64,000 bases of DNA from Listeria floridensis FSL S10-1187. GTDB lineage: Bacteria > Bacillota > Bacilli > Lactobacillales > Listeriaceae. The notes under the pieces were generated by a model. It did not search any database. It saw only the letters and a program-made list of their open reading frames with translations, and was not told the origin of the DNA. The stretch spans positions 186,001 to 250,000 of the forward strand of contig NZ_AODF01000001.1 in NCBI RefSeq assembly GCF_000525875.1. The letters run 5' to 3'. Of the stretch, positions 28,712 to 37,279 are shown piece after piece (the first letter of the stretch is position 1; the number at the start of each line of letters is the position of its first letter). Position numbers and translations under genes: made by a program.

Positions 28712-28846
28712 TATTCGTCTCCTTTATTTTTGAATTTTGGGTGAAACAATTATTGATAACACTTGCTGTATTTACGTAACAAATTGAAAACTTGATTGCG
28801 CAATTCTGATTCGTGTTTTGTTCAATTGATCGCCCCAACGAGATTT

Positions 28847-28875
28847 AGTATAGTGCGAAATCACCCTTCTAAAAA
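28847..28875 (-). promoter_or_regulatory. Probable activator-dependent promoter of the secreted-protein operon
   Basis: TATACT on the minus strand (28847-28852) is a good -10 element about 135 bases before the start codon, but the -35 position 17 bases upstream (TTTTTA) is poor. The DNA beyond it is rich in phased A and T tracts (28870-28925), the kind of curved DNA on which AtxA-like regulators act. Dependence on a neighbouring Mga-like protein is inference. Confidence 0.4.
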
Positions 28876-28925
28876 ATCAAAAATACGTTTATAAAAATTT
28901 TCATTTTGCTTGAAAACAACAAAAT

Positions 28926-28953
28926 AAACCGCTTCTCTTTCAGAAAGCGGTTA
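28926..28953 (-). terminator. Terminator-like hairpin in the divergent intergenic region
   Basis: AACCGCTT and AAGCGGTT arms with a CTGAAAGAG-type loop, followed on the minus strand by TTATTTTGTTGTTTTC. No minus-strand gene ends here, since the next gene up is on the plus strand. It is either an attenuator of an upstream-initiated leader or a remnant. Confidence 0.5.
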
Positions 28954-29083
28954 CACATTACCATAATTCTTTTCTAAAAAAAATCAAAAACTGCAGTTTC
29001 ATGCTTGGTTTTATGCTCATTCACCCCTTTATTATGTGCTTTAATAAATAAGATTTAAGGGAAATACCTAGGAGGGAAACCTA

Positions 29084-30589
29084 ATGAGATTAGATTTAGA
29101 TATACTGGATACAAACGTAGAGCTTGAATGGTCGATATTAAATTTACTTCGAAAAGAAGATCGCTGGTTTTCTACAGAAGAACTCGCAAGACGCTTAAAC
29201 AAAACATCCTCATTAATACTAAAAGCCATTGCATCCTTAAGAGATAACCTAGAAGAGTTTAACAGTAATCAAATGATGCTTCATATTTCAAAAGGAAAAG
29301 GTGTTTACTTAGAAATTAAATGCAGTGACATTGATATCGGCTTATTTTTGATTTTTCTTATATCAAATACAAGCACATATAAGCTCTTCTATAGTATAGT
29401 GACTGAAAACTTTGTTTCTGCTAAAAAATTTGCTTTTGAAAACTTTTTAAGCGAAACAACTGTACGTAGACACATCAATAAACTGAAAGAAGCCATTGCA
29501 CCATATGAGCTGACACTCAATCGTAGCACAGCCATTCTTACTGGCAAAGAAACACAAGTCCGTTTATTCTTAAATGCTGCTTTTTGGCGTTTGTTTGCTG
29601 GAAAAGTTTGGCCTTTTTCAAACATTGATGAGCATCATCTTCAAATCATCACAAAAAAAATCGCCGCAGACGCCGCTCTTGAACTTAATGATGTGCAAGA
29701 ACGTCAAATAATGTACTTCCTTGCTATTGGAACAATTAGGCGCCGAAACAACCATTACATTACACCTGATGAATCTTGGCAGGAATTACTTGATGAAAAT
29801 CACAGTTTCCATACTTTTAAAGAACAAATCAAAGCACATACACCAATCACTCGACGCTTTCCAGGAGAAATGGCATTTTTGTTTTTTATTACCATTATTC
29901 AAAGCGAAACAACTCAAATAACACCTCTTTTATTGAGCAACTTTCGACATAACCGCTCCAAAAATACAACTTTATACGAAGCTACTGAACTTTTTATGAA
30001 TAGATTTGAAGACAAGTTTGTTCCTGTACCTCGCAGACAAAAAAGGCAATTCATGTTGACTGCTTTTTCCGAGCATTTATTTGCACACCTTTCCCATAAT
30101 TTCTCAACCAGCATCAGTGGCAATGAATTCGCTCCCTATACAAGGCACCAACTACCCGTACTAAAAGAAATGCTGCATCAATTTATCGATGAGCTGTATC
30201 AAGAAACGGGCAATCCGATTTTCTTAAAAAAGAGCTTCCTAGCGCCTCGTTATTCACTTTTACTTAGCCTAGTTGCTCCGCTCCACACCTTTGAAAAGCG
30301 AATTAAAGTACGCTTAGAAACCGATTTATCTGCGATCGCTAACAAATCCGTTATGAATCAAGTAAAAGAATACTTTACGAATGACTACAATATTGCGTTT
30401 ATAGATAGCGAAAGCAACGAGAATCCAGATGTAATTCTAACCAACATTCCGTCACAAACATCTATTGACGCAAAGATCGTATCAATTCACCGTATCCTTG
30501 CGCCACGCGACTTTAAACTGATCCAAAATACACTTGATCAAATAACCTCTGCCAAGCAAGATGAGCAAAAACTTCATAAATCTAGTTAA
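29084..30589 (+). CDS. Mga/AtxA-like transcription regulator
   Basis: A 501-residue protein behind TAGGAGGG. Two N-terminal DNA-binding segments are visible: a winged helix at about residues 25-60 (WFSTEELARRLNKTSSLILKAI) and a second HTH near residues 110-140 (FLSETTVRRHINKLKEAI). Next come PRD-like helical regions, and the C-terminal 90 residues resemble a PTS EIIB-like fold (IAFIDSESNENPDVILTNIP). This is the layout of Mga, AtxA and AcpA. It is divergent from the secreted-protein/polysaccharide operon across 372 bases, so that operon is the obvious target. A second copy of the same type starts at 31850. Confidence 0.82.
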   Translation: MRLDLDILDTNVELEWSILNLLRKEDRWFSTEELARRLNKTSSLILKAIASLRDNLEEFNSNQMMLHISKGKGVYLEIKCSDIDIGLFLIFLISNTSTYKLFYSIVTENFVSAKKFAFENFLSETTVRRHINKLKEAIAPYELTLNRSTAILTGKETQVRLFLNAAFWRLFAGKVWPFSNIDEHHLQIITKKIAADAALELNDVQERQIMYFLAIGTIRRRNNHYITPDESWQELLDENHSFHTFKEQIKAHTPITRRFPGEMAFLFFITIIQSETTQITPLLLSNFRHNRSKNTTLYEATELFMNRFEDKFVPVPRRQKRQFMLTAFSEHLFAHLSHNFSTSISGNEFAPYTRHQLPVLKEMLHQFIDELYQETGNPIFLKKSFLAPRYSLLLSLVAPLHTFEKRIKVRLETDLSAIANKSVMNQVKEYFTNDYNIAFIDSESNENPDVILTNIPSQTSIDAKIVSIHRILAPRDFKLIQNTLDQITSAKQDEQKLHKSS

Positions 30590-30673
30590 TATATTACTTT
30601 TTTAGGCGTTCATAACTACATTTCCCTTTTATAATGAAAAACGGAAGATAGAATAAAATAAAGGAGAATGAAA

Positions 30674-30918
30674 ATGACATTTATTAACCCTTGGGATGAG
30701 CGGTTTATCTACACGATCAAATTTGTACTTCCTGAACAGCCTAGAAAAATCTTAACCAGAACCATTATCGAAAAACAATTCTTAAAAAAAAGAAAAAAGT
30801 CATTGAGAATTGGCTCACGATCTTTCCGCAAACCATTATAAAAGACGTAGAATTTTCTCTCGAAGCCATGGAGCGCAACGAACGTAAATTTAAAGCCTTC
30901 CAGCAGTATCAGGGCTAA
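30674..30918 (+). CDS. Small conserved-looking protein of unknown function (frame broken)
   Basis: Starts MTFINPWDERFIYTIKF behind AAAGGAG. Removing one base from each of the runs 30784-30791 and 30793-30798 restores an 80-residue protein ending FKAFQQYQG and stopping right before a perfect terminator. Without repair it ends after about 55 residues in unrelated basic sequence. It has no signal or membrane helix; charged helix dominates the C-terminal half (VEFSLEAMERNERKFKAF). I do not recognise the family. Confidence 0.5.
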
Positions 30919-30920
30919 AC

Positions 30921-30960
30921 AAAAAGTGAGCATCCTTCCGCGGAAGGATGCTCACTTTTT
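30921..30960. terminator. Bidirectional terminator between convergent genes
   Basis: A perfect palindrome, AAAAAGTGAGCATCCTTCCG and its complement, flanked by A and T runs on both sides. It serves the small plus-strand gene and the minus-strand EAL-domain gene. Confidence 0.9.
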
Positions 30961-30977
30961 CAATTCCCGTTAATTTT

Positions 30978-31685
30978 TTAAGATACCTTTTTGTTTATAA
31001 GTTCATCGAGCCAGCAACCCTGCTGCAAGTTAATGCCCATCTTTTTAAGAACAGCAGAATCCAGCTCATCTCTTACATTCTCTAAAACCATCATTTTTTT
31101 ATGTTGATCAGCAAAACTTTTCCACGCAGCAATAAATGCATCAAACACAGGTAGTTCGAACGCGTCAAGCGAAATTTTAAAACCTTTAAGAAGTGGCAAA
31201 TAATAGACCGTTCGCTCTAAACTATTAATCCCGCATCCAACATCATCCAGCATAACATCATAACCAAAAGCTTGGAGAGTACGAATTTTCCCGAATAAAA
31301 ACGCATCTAATTCCGTTGGTGTAAAATGACTTTTCTCCGCTGGCAGCTGTACTAAATCTTCTGTAACTTCAATTATAACCCTATCATTAAAAATTCTCAG
31401 TTTTTCAAACATTTTCATTGTCTCTGCATAAAAAAATTGACTCGAACGGATGTTAATTGCAACCTTCGTATAAACCTGATTGGTCAAAATTTTCAGCAAT
31501 TCTTTTTGCATCCAATTAATAAACTCCGAATAGTTGTCTTCAAAAAAATCTTGCATGCTGTCGTCATCTTTTTGTATCGAATTCTCACTGTCTTGCATCT
31601 CTTCGATAACAAGTTCATGCATCAAAATCTTCTCACTTCTAACATCATATACAGGCTTTGCAAATAATCGATAGTTTTTGAACAT
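30978..31685 (-). CDS. Degenerate EAL-domain protein
   Basis: A 235-residue stand-alone EAL-fold protein without membrane segments or sensor domain. Conserved positions can be followed: INIRSSQF (Asn ligand region), VIIEVTEDL, LDDVGCGINSLE (the DDFG-type loop), KGFKISLD, LENVRDELD and LQQGCW. The EAL triad itself reads ELV (in MHELVIEEM) and the usual late V-E-T is V-R-D. Loss of these residues argues against phosphodiesterase activity and for a c-di-GMP-binding or protein-binding role. It sits between two Mga-like regulators beside a polysaccharide operon, where c-di-GMP control would make sense. Confidence 0.75.
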   Translation of the reverse strand: MFKNYRLFAKPVYDVRSEKILMHELVIEEMQDSENSIQKDDDSMQDFFEDNYSEFINWMQKELLKILTNQVYTKVAINIRSSQFFYAETMKMFEKLRIFNDRVIIEVTEDLVQLPAEKSHFTPTELDAFLFGKIRTLQAFGYDVMLDDVGCGINSLERTVYYLPLLKGFKISLDAFELPVFDAFIAAWKSFADQHKKMMVLENVRDELDSAVLKKMGINLQQGCWLDELINKKVS

Positions 31686-31849
31686 CTTCCCAGTCCTTTC
31701 TTTTTCTTGCTCTCATCTTACTTGATTTTCAAGCTGCTCGTTAATCAGATTTCGCTTTTTTATAAGACGCTTTTCGCTTTTTTTCGTGCACGTTAAGTTT
31801 ATTACTACACAAGAATGGCTAAAGTAATACAAGATGAGGGGGAAACATA

Positions 31850-33375
31850 ATGAAGATTGGACTTGAGTTATTTGATACCACATTAAAAAAAGAATGGGAT
31901 TTGCTCATCATTCTTCGCACCGTAGATCGCTGGTTTTCAACCGAAGAATTGCGAGAAAAGTTAGATGTCACACCTGCTTTTTTGCAAAAATTAATTAGTT
32001 CACTCACTGAAAGTATGGATGCTTTTGGGAAAGACGAACTAGAGTTAATTGTTTCTAAAGGCCGAGGTATCCGCTTACAAACGAAATCCCCTAACGCTGA
32101 TCCGCGGAATTTGCTTATCTTTCTAACTGAAGAAACCATGGGATTTATGCTTTTCAAAGCCATCTTAAACGAAAACTTTGGTTCCACACAGAAATTCGCA
32201 TACGAACACTTTATAAGCGACGCAACAGTCCGCCGCCTATTGAATAAATTTCGTGACGCTATTAAACCATATGGCATCAAAATTTCGCGTAGCAATGCTG
32301 CGATTGAAGGAAAAGAAAGCCAAGTACGATTATTTATCAATACTGCGTTATGGAAAATTTATGCCGGAAAAGGCTGGCCGTTTGAAGGTATAAATGAACA
32401 ATACATTGAGTTTCTAGCTAAATCACTAATCAAAGAAGGAAATTTACGTTTGACCGCACTCCAAACTAGACAACTAATGTATCAACTTGCCGTTGCAATG
32501 CTCCGGCGCCGCAATCACCGTTATGTCGAATTTGATCCAGCCTGGTCAGAAATCTTAGATAACAATAAAGCCTTTTTGCTTTTTAAGAAAAAAAACAGCC
32601 CCGTTCTCCACAACATTCAGTCAATCAGCTCCAGGCGAAATTGCTTTCCTTTATCTTTTACTCATCATTCAAAACGAAAATTTACAAACTTGGCCACTGC
32701 TTCAAACCAATTTTTTAGAGAACAAAAAAAAATAATAGTTCCGTGTATCAAGCTACAGAAGCACTCTATCAAAAAATCCATCACACGATCAAACCAATTC
32801 CTGAGGACAAACAGAAATTATTTTTAATAAATGCCTTTTCTTTTCATTTATTCGCATTCGTTTTCGACTATTTCTCTACAGATATAAATGGTTATGATTA
32901 TGAAGTGACTTTTGATCCGAGCTTGCCGCCTCCTATCATCACAAGTTTAAAAGTCAACATCGAGCAACTCATTGCTAAACTCTATACACAGACAAAAAAT
33001 AATATTTTTCTAAAAAGCGATTATTTAGCTCCCAAGTATTCACTATTATTTGCATTTATCGGCGCACATCTTTACTATGAACCGATCGTTACTCTAACAA
33101 TTTCAACCGATTTGCCTTATCTCGCTTACCTAAGAATTCGTGAACAAGTCTGCAACATTTACAGCAATAGCTACAACATTCGTTTCATAGATGAGACTTC
33201 ACCCGAAAAAAGCGATATCCTGTTAACAAATATTCCTTTAGAACAACATATAACAAATCACGTAAGCGATCATATCATTTTCATCAATCGCAAGATGACC
33301 ACAAGAAACCTACTCGCCCTTGGCCGTACCCTGCATGACATCACTTTAGAAAAACAGCAGGCAAAAAATCACTAG
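31850..33375 (+). CDS. Second Mga/AtxA-like transcription regulator (frame broken twice)
   Basis: Removing one base from each of the runs 32588-32595 and 32724-32732 restores a 507-residue protein, close to the 501 of the first copy. It begins MKIGLELFDTTLKKEWDLL behind GAGGGGG and has the same two HTH segments (RWFSTEELREKLDVTPAFLQKL; FISDATVRRLLNKFRDAI) and the same EIIB-like C-terminus (SPEKSDILLTNIPLEQ). The two proteins are clearly paralogous throughout. It may control the same surface operon or the EAL-domain gene divergent from it. Confidence 0.75.
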
Positions 33376-33382
33376 TTCTTCC

Positions 33383-33428
33383 AAAAAAAAGCTTCGCAAG
33401 CCCTCTTTCGGCCAGCGAAGCTTTTTTC
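33383..33428. terminator. Bidirectional terminator
   Basis: AAAGCTTCGC and GCGAAGCTTT arms around a 17-base loop, with A and T runs on both sides, lying between the convergent regulator and oxidoreductase genes. Confidence 0.85.
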
Positions 33429-33430
33429 AT

Positions 33431-34411
33431 TTATTTTGTTTCAAACGGGAACTTAATGCCCCATTCCGAACGTACCTGCGTCATTACATCTATCACATCT
33501 TCCGTTAACTCGCTAAGCGGATTCTCCCCCGCCTTAATACTTTTTTCCATATCACGGATTTCATATTGCAAGGCCATCTTCGTATCTCCAGCCGTAATCT
33601 CTTCCGTTTCGCCGTTTGTGAATGTAAGCGTCGCTTGATCCGCCCTAGGAAACTCTTCAACCGTAATAAAGCCGTTTTCATAGGCTACAATCCCACGTTT
33701 TGGCATTTTCGAGCGGAAAGTCAGGCTGACCACTGCCATTTCATCCTGATCATTTCGCAAAATAATTCCCGATTGTTCATCGACACCCGTCTCAAATTTT
33801 TTCGCCGTCGAAAGTACCTCACTCGGCTTCTCATTTAAGAAAAATCGTGCAAACGAAAGGGCATATGTTCCGATATCAAGCAACGCTCCGCCCGCAAGAT
33901 CCATACTGAAAAAACGATTAGTCGGATCAGCCGGCTTCGCACTTCCAAACGACACTTGAATCATTTTCAGCGCGCCAAGTTCTCGCTCTTCCGCAATTTC
34001 CTTCAATTTCGCGTACAGTGGCATGTGGAAAATTGTCATGGCTTCCATCACGATTAAACCTTTTTCTTTAGCAAGAAGAAGAATATCCTTCAGCTCACCC
34101 GAGCTAACCGTGATGGCTTTTTCGGCCATGACATGCTTGCCATTTTGTAACGCCTTCATCATGAATTCATAGTGATTGGAATGCGGTGTCGATATGTAAA
34201 CAACATCAATTTCCGGGTCCGCGAACAGCGCATCAAAGTCATCATAAACTTTGCCAATCCCATATTCGGCCGCGAAAGCTTCACCCTTAGTTTTATTTCT
34301 TGCCCCAACCACCTCGATTTTTCTTCCTTCTGCCTGCATCGCGCTAGCAAATTGATGCGCAATCTCACCCGGTCCAACTACCGCCCATTTCAACTCTTCC
34401 ATTTCATTCAT
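33431..34411 (-). CDS. Gfo/Idh/MocA-family oxidoreductase
   Basis: About 325 residues. The N-terminal Rossmann domain begins WAVVGPGEIAHQFASAM, followed by VYISTPHSNHYEFMMKALQNGKHVMAEKA with the family's EK(A) motif, here AEKAIT, the usual dehydrogenase lysine. The C-terminal alpha/beta domain includes GGALLDIGTYALSFARFF. Such enzymes oxidise or reduce sugars, inositols or dihydrodiols with NAD(P); the substrate cannot be told. Either ATG at 34411 or 34402 could start it. A PadR-family gene is divergent from it with a palindrome between, suggesting it is a PadR target. Confidence 0.87.
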   Translation of the reverse strand: MNEMEELKWAVVGPGEIAHQFASAMQAEGRKIEVVGARNKTKGEAFAAEYGIGKVYDDFDALFADPEIDVVYISTPHSNHYEFMMKALQNGKHVMAEKAITVSSGELKDILLLAKEKGLIVMEAMTIFHMPLYAKLKEIAEERELGALKMIQVSFGSAKPADPTNRFFSMDLAGGALLDIGTYALSFARFFLNEKPSEVLSTAKKFETGVDEQSGIILRNDQDEMAVVSLTFRSKMPKRGIVAYENGFITVEEFPRADQATLTFTNGETEEITAGDTKMALQYEIRDMEKSIKAGENPLSELTEDVIDVMTQVRSEWGIKFPFETK

Positions 34412-34462
34412 CCTCTCCTGACAATGTGTTGATTTAATTATACTTTCTTAGAAATCTAATGT

Positions 34463-34480
34463 CAAAAGTATATACTTTTG
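34463..34480. promoter_or_regulatory. Palindromic operator, probably for the PadR protein
   Basis: CAAAAGTATATACTTTTG is a perfect 18-base palindrome in the divergent region between the oxidoreductase and the padR-type gene. PadR dimers bind such AT-centred palindromes. Confidence 0.6.
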
Positions 34481-34548
34481 TTTTCGTTAACTTTTTCTCC
34501 TATTAAATGTTATAGTATAGACAAGTTCTAAGAAAGAGGTGCTTCACT

Positions 34549-35137
34549 ATGTCATTAAAACTAGTTATCCTTGGCGTACTTGACCATAAAAATGTCCATC
34601 CTTACGATGTTAAACGATTTTTAAAACACTATAAATGGGACTATTTATTCCAAATTAGCGATGCAAAAATCTATTATGCCTTTGAATCTTTGCAAAAAGG
34701 CGGTTTCGTTCGTGTCGATCAAGTAGTTGAAAATGAAAAAACACCGACAAAAACAGTCTATGCGATTACAGAAAAAGGACGCGATCAAATTAAAAAGGAG
34801 CTTTACAAGATCTTCAAAAAAGATGTTTTATCTTATAAAGCGATTTATCCAGCATTATTATTTGTCGATTATGCCGAAAAAGACCTATTGCTTTCTTTTT
34901 TGGATGAACGTAAAGAAAAAGTAAAAAAAAGAGCTCGCTTCAAGCCGCGAACAAGCTGCCGATACCGTCACGAATCCACCTGAAAGCGTGACCGCACTCA
35001 TTATTGACAATGCGATTCAACATTTGGCAATTGAAGTAAATTGGCTCGAAGACCTAGGTGAAAAACTAAATGCCAATCAGCTTCGTTCCCACGTTTCTGC
35101 AGAAATTAAACAGTTTTTTTCAAACCAATCATCATAA
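34549..35137 (+). CDS. PadR-family transcription regulator (frame broken)
   Basis: Removing one base from the eight-base run 34923-34930 joins the frames into a 195-residue protein ending EIKQFFSNQSS. The winged-helix domain (LVILGVLDHKNVHPYDVKRFL; FESLQKGGFVRVDQVV; TVYAITEKGRDQIKKEL) is typical of PadR, and the restored C-terminal helix (ALIIDNAIQHLAIEVNWLEDL) is the Vir-type dimerisation region. As written, the product loses that part. It is divergent from the Gfo/Idh/MocA gene. Confidence 0.8.
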
Positions 35138-35175
35138 GTTTTAATAAAAATAAAATTATTAGTAACATAAATCAC

Positions 35176-35201
35176 GTTTAAACATATCCGTTTTAGGTAA
35201 T
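35176..35201 (+). promoter_or_regulatory. SigB-like promoter before the stress membrane protein
   Basis: GTTTAA at 35176-35181, 14 bases, then GGTAAT at 35196-35201, against the SigB consensus GTTTWW-N13-15-GGGWAT with one mismatch. It lies 30 bases before the start codon of a GlsB/YeaQ-type gene, a family often under general-stress control. Confidence 0.6.
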
Positions 35202-35230
35202 ACTGTTACTATAAAGCGGAGGTGTATACT

Positions 35231-35485
35231 ATGCTTCATTTAATTTGGGTACTCATTATAGGAGCCGTGATCGGAATTATCGCTGGTGCTATCACCAGCC
35301 GTAAATTGCCGCTCGGTTGGGTTGGAAATATTTTAGCTGGTTTAATCGGTTCTTGGCTTGGCGAAAAAATCTTCGGCAGTTGGGGACCTCATGTCGCTGG
35401 GATGGCTATTTTCCCATCCATTATCGGTGCCATCATCTTGGTTGCTATCGTTTCATTCTTTATTGGATTAAGGAAGAAAGATTAA
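35231..35485 (+). CDS. GlsB/YeaQ/YmgE-family stress membrane protein
   Basis: An 84-residue protein (MLHLIWVLIIGAVIGIIAG) with three membrane helices and the family pattern of glycine-rich helices: GNILAGLIGSWLGEKIFG and SIIGAIILVAIVSFFIGL. Members are widely called transglycosylase-associated or stress-response proteins, with no proven enzymatic role. It starts behind a GCGGAGG site. A SigB-like promoter lies upstream and a CsbD gene follows 60 bases later, so both are probably general-stress genes. Confidence 0.88.
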   Translation: MLHLIWVLIIGAVIGIIAGAITSRKLPLGWVGNILAGLIGSWLGEKIFGSWGPHVAGMAIFPSIIGAIILVAIVSFFIGLRKKD

Positions 35486-35544
35486 ACAGTTTGGTACAAT
35501 CATAAGAATCATATCTTAATGTAAATTTTTTAGGAGGGATACAG

Positions 35545-35727
35545 ATGACTGAAGATAAAGGCAAACTTGATCAATTGAAAGGCGAAGCGAAAGATCGCAT
35601 TGGCGGAGCAACGGGAGATAAAGAAAAACAAGCAGAAGGCCTTAAAGACAAAGCAACAGGAAAAGCGAAAGAATTCGCGGCAGATGTAAAAGATAAAGCC
35701 GAAGAATTAAAAAGACAAATGGGGTAA
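35545..35727 (+). CDS. CsbD-family stress protein
   Basis: A 60-residue, very hydrophilic protein behind AGGAGGG. Family motifs: KLDQLKGEAKDRIGGATGD and KAEGL-type repeats (QAEGLKDKATGKAKE). CsbD proteins are SigB-dependent in B. subtilis, of unknown molecular role. It is followed at once by a strong terminator. Confidence 0.92.
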   Translation: MTEDKGKLDQLKGEAKDRIGGATGDKEKQAEGLKDKATGKAKEFAADVKDKAEELKRQMG

Positions 35728-35740
35728 AAAAGAATAAAGA

Positions 35741-35776
35741 AACGCCTGCTGGAATTTGATCCAGCAGGCGTTTTTT
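35741..35776. terminator. Bidirectional terminator behind csbD-type gene
   Basis: AACGCCTGCTGGA and its perfect complement around a six-base loop, followed by TTTTTTG. It can also end the convergent acetyltransferase transcript. Confidence 0.9.
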
Positions 35777-35797
35777 GTGTGTATTAAAGTCCGAAGT

Positions 35798-36298
35798 TTA
35801 AATAGCGAGCGTTAAAACATCCACAAGATGCTTTTTCCCTCCGACAATTGTTTCTTTTTCCGAATCAAACTGATAACCAAGGTGCTCCCAGAATTCACGA
35901 GCATTGCTATTCTCTTTCAAAACACCAATCCGAAGCGAGTCTGCCCCGCCATCTTCTGCCCATTCTTTGATGACCTGATGCAACACACGCCCCATCCCAG
36001 TTTGACGTACTTCTGGCACAAGCAACAAGAGTCCAATCATCCACTGACCCTTCCGCGGAAAGTCTGCAAGCACGTCCACAAGACCAATCGCTTCCTCATT
36101 GTCATCCAGAATAGCGATCACAAATTTGTCAAACCGCGTTTTTCCTTCTGGCAAATCTGAAATAATGCCTTCTGCGTCAGCAAGAGTAGCCGCACGCCCT
36201 TGTTCCATCAAAAAATAGTCTTCGCTTTTCTGACACACTTCTTCAGCAAGTGCCGCATCTTTTTTCGTTAAAAATTTCACGTGATAACTTTTCTTCAT
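35798..36298 (-). CDS. GNAT-family N-acetyltransferase
   Basis: I chose the ATG at 36298 (MKKSYHVKFLTKKDA), giving 166 residues; an upstream start would add a 21-residue basic extension without typical fold. The GNAT core is clear: AIGLVDVLADFPRKGQWMIGLLLLVPEVRQTGMGRVL with the acetyl-CoA loop (RQTGMGRVL), then NSNAREFWEHLGYQF near the end. The substrate is unknown. Stands alone between a terminator and the divergent HAD gene. Confidence 0.85.
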   Translation of the reverse strand: MKKSYHVKFLTKKDAALAEEVCQKSEDYFLMEQGRAATLADAEGIISDLPEGKTRFDKFVIAILDDNEEAIGLVDVLADFPRKGQWMIGLLLLVPEVRQTGMGRVLHQVIKEWAEDGGADSLRIGVLKENSNAREFWEHLGYQFDSEKETIVGGKKHLVDVLTLAI

Positions 36299-36420
36299 CG
36301 TTTCACTCTTTTCTCGAAGTTTCTTCATCCTCAGTTTGCCACATTTTGAGCCAAGTTTCAATCTTCAGCAGTGTTGTGCTATACTGAACGTGTATGTTAT
36401 TTAGATGGAGGAACTTGTAA

Positions 36421-37236
36421 ATGATTAAACTAGTAGCAATTGATATTGATGGCACTCTGCTGAATGACCATCATGAAGTCACACCGAAAGTAAATGAAGC
36501 CATTCAAAAAGCGAAGCAAATGGGCGTAAAAGTAGTACTTTGCACCGGTCGCCCGCTTGTCGGGGTAGAACAATATCTATCCGAACTCAAACTGCGCGAA
36601 GAAGGCGATTATGTCATCAGCTTTAATGGTGCGCTTGTTCAAGATACTCACAGCAAAGAAGTTGTCTCACATTTGACACTAACGCAAGGGGATCTAGTTG
36701 AAATTGCTGAAGCCGCTGATCGCGCTTCTCTTCATATGCATTTCTTTGATGAGAAGACGCTTTATACTCCTAATCGCAACATTGGAAAATATACGGTTGT
36801 CGAAGCTTATTTGACAAATAGCCCGCTTGTTTTTGAAGAAATCCAAAATATACCTTTCGATTTCAAAGTTTCAAAAGCAATGATGATTGATGAGCAAGAC
36901 ATACTTGAAGCCGGTATCAAAAAACTGCCAAGTGATTTTTACGATAAATATCACCTTGTACGTAGTGCACCATTTTATTTGGAAATTTTAAATCGCGATG
37001 CAAGTAAAGGCAATGCGGTTCATCAACTAGCTGACTTGCTTCACATTGATCAATCCGAAGTGATGTGCATTGGAGATCATGAAAATGATGTAACCATGCT
37101 TGAGTACGCAGGAACTGCTGTTGCAATGGGAAATGCGATTCAAAAACTTAAAGATATTGCTGACTTTGTGACAGAAACCAATAATAATGATGGTGTTGCA
37201 GCTGCATTTGAGAAATTTATTTTTAACCAAGCTTAA
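36421..37236 (+). CDS. HAD-superfamily Cof-type sugar phosphatase
   Basis: A 271-residue protein behind GGAGG. HAD motif I is DIDGTLLND, motif II lies in VVLCTGRP, the motif III lysine is in the region NRDASKGNAV, and motif IV is IGDHENDVTML. The C2B cap and length match the Cof/YidA subfamily, which dephosphorylates sugar phosphates and related metabolites. A gene of this kind sits close to rpoC in Listeria as I recall; here it is further away. Confidence 0.93.
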   Translation: MIKLVAIDIDGTLLNDHHEVTPKVNEAIQKAKQMGVKVVLCTGRPLVGVEQYLSELKLREEGDYVISFNGALVQDTHSKEVVSHLTLTQGDLVEIAEAADRASLHMHFFDEKTLYTPNRNIGKYTVVEAYLTNSPLVFEEIQNIPFDFKVSKAMMIDEQDILEAGIKKLPSDFYDKYHLVRSAPFYLEILNRDASKGNAVHQLADLLHIDQSEVMCIGDHENDVTMLEYAGTAVAMGNAIQKLKDIADFVTETNNNDGVAAAFEKFIFNQA

Positions 37237-37239
37237 ACA

Positions 37240-37277
37240 AAAGTGCTGAAATCACTCCGTGATTTCAGCACTTTTTT
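37240..37277. terminator. Bidirectional terminator
   Basis: AAAGTGCTGAAATCAC and its perfect complement around a TCC loop, with T run on the plus strand and A run on the other side. It lies between the convergent HAD and DUF805 genes. Confidence 0.92.
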
Positions 37278-37279
37278 GA

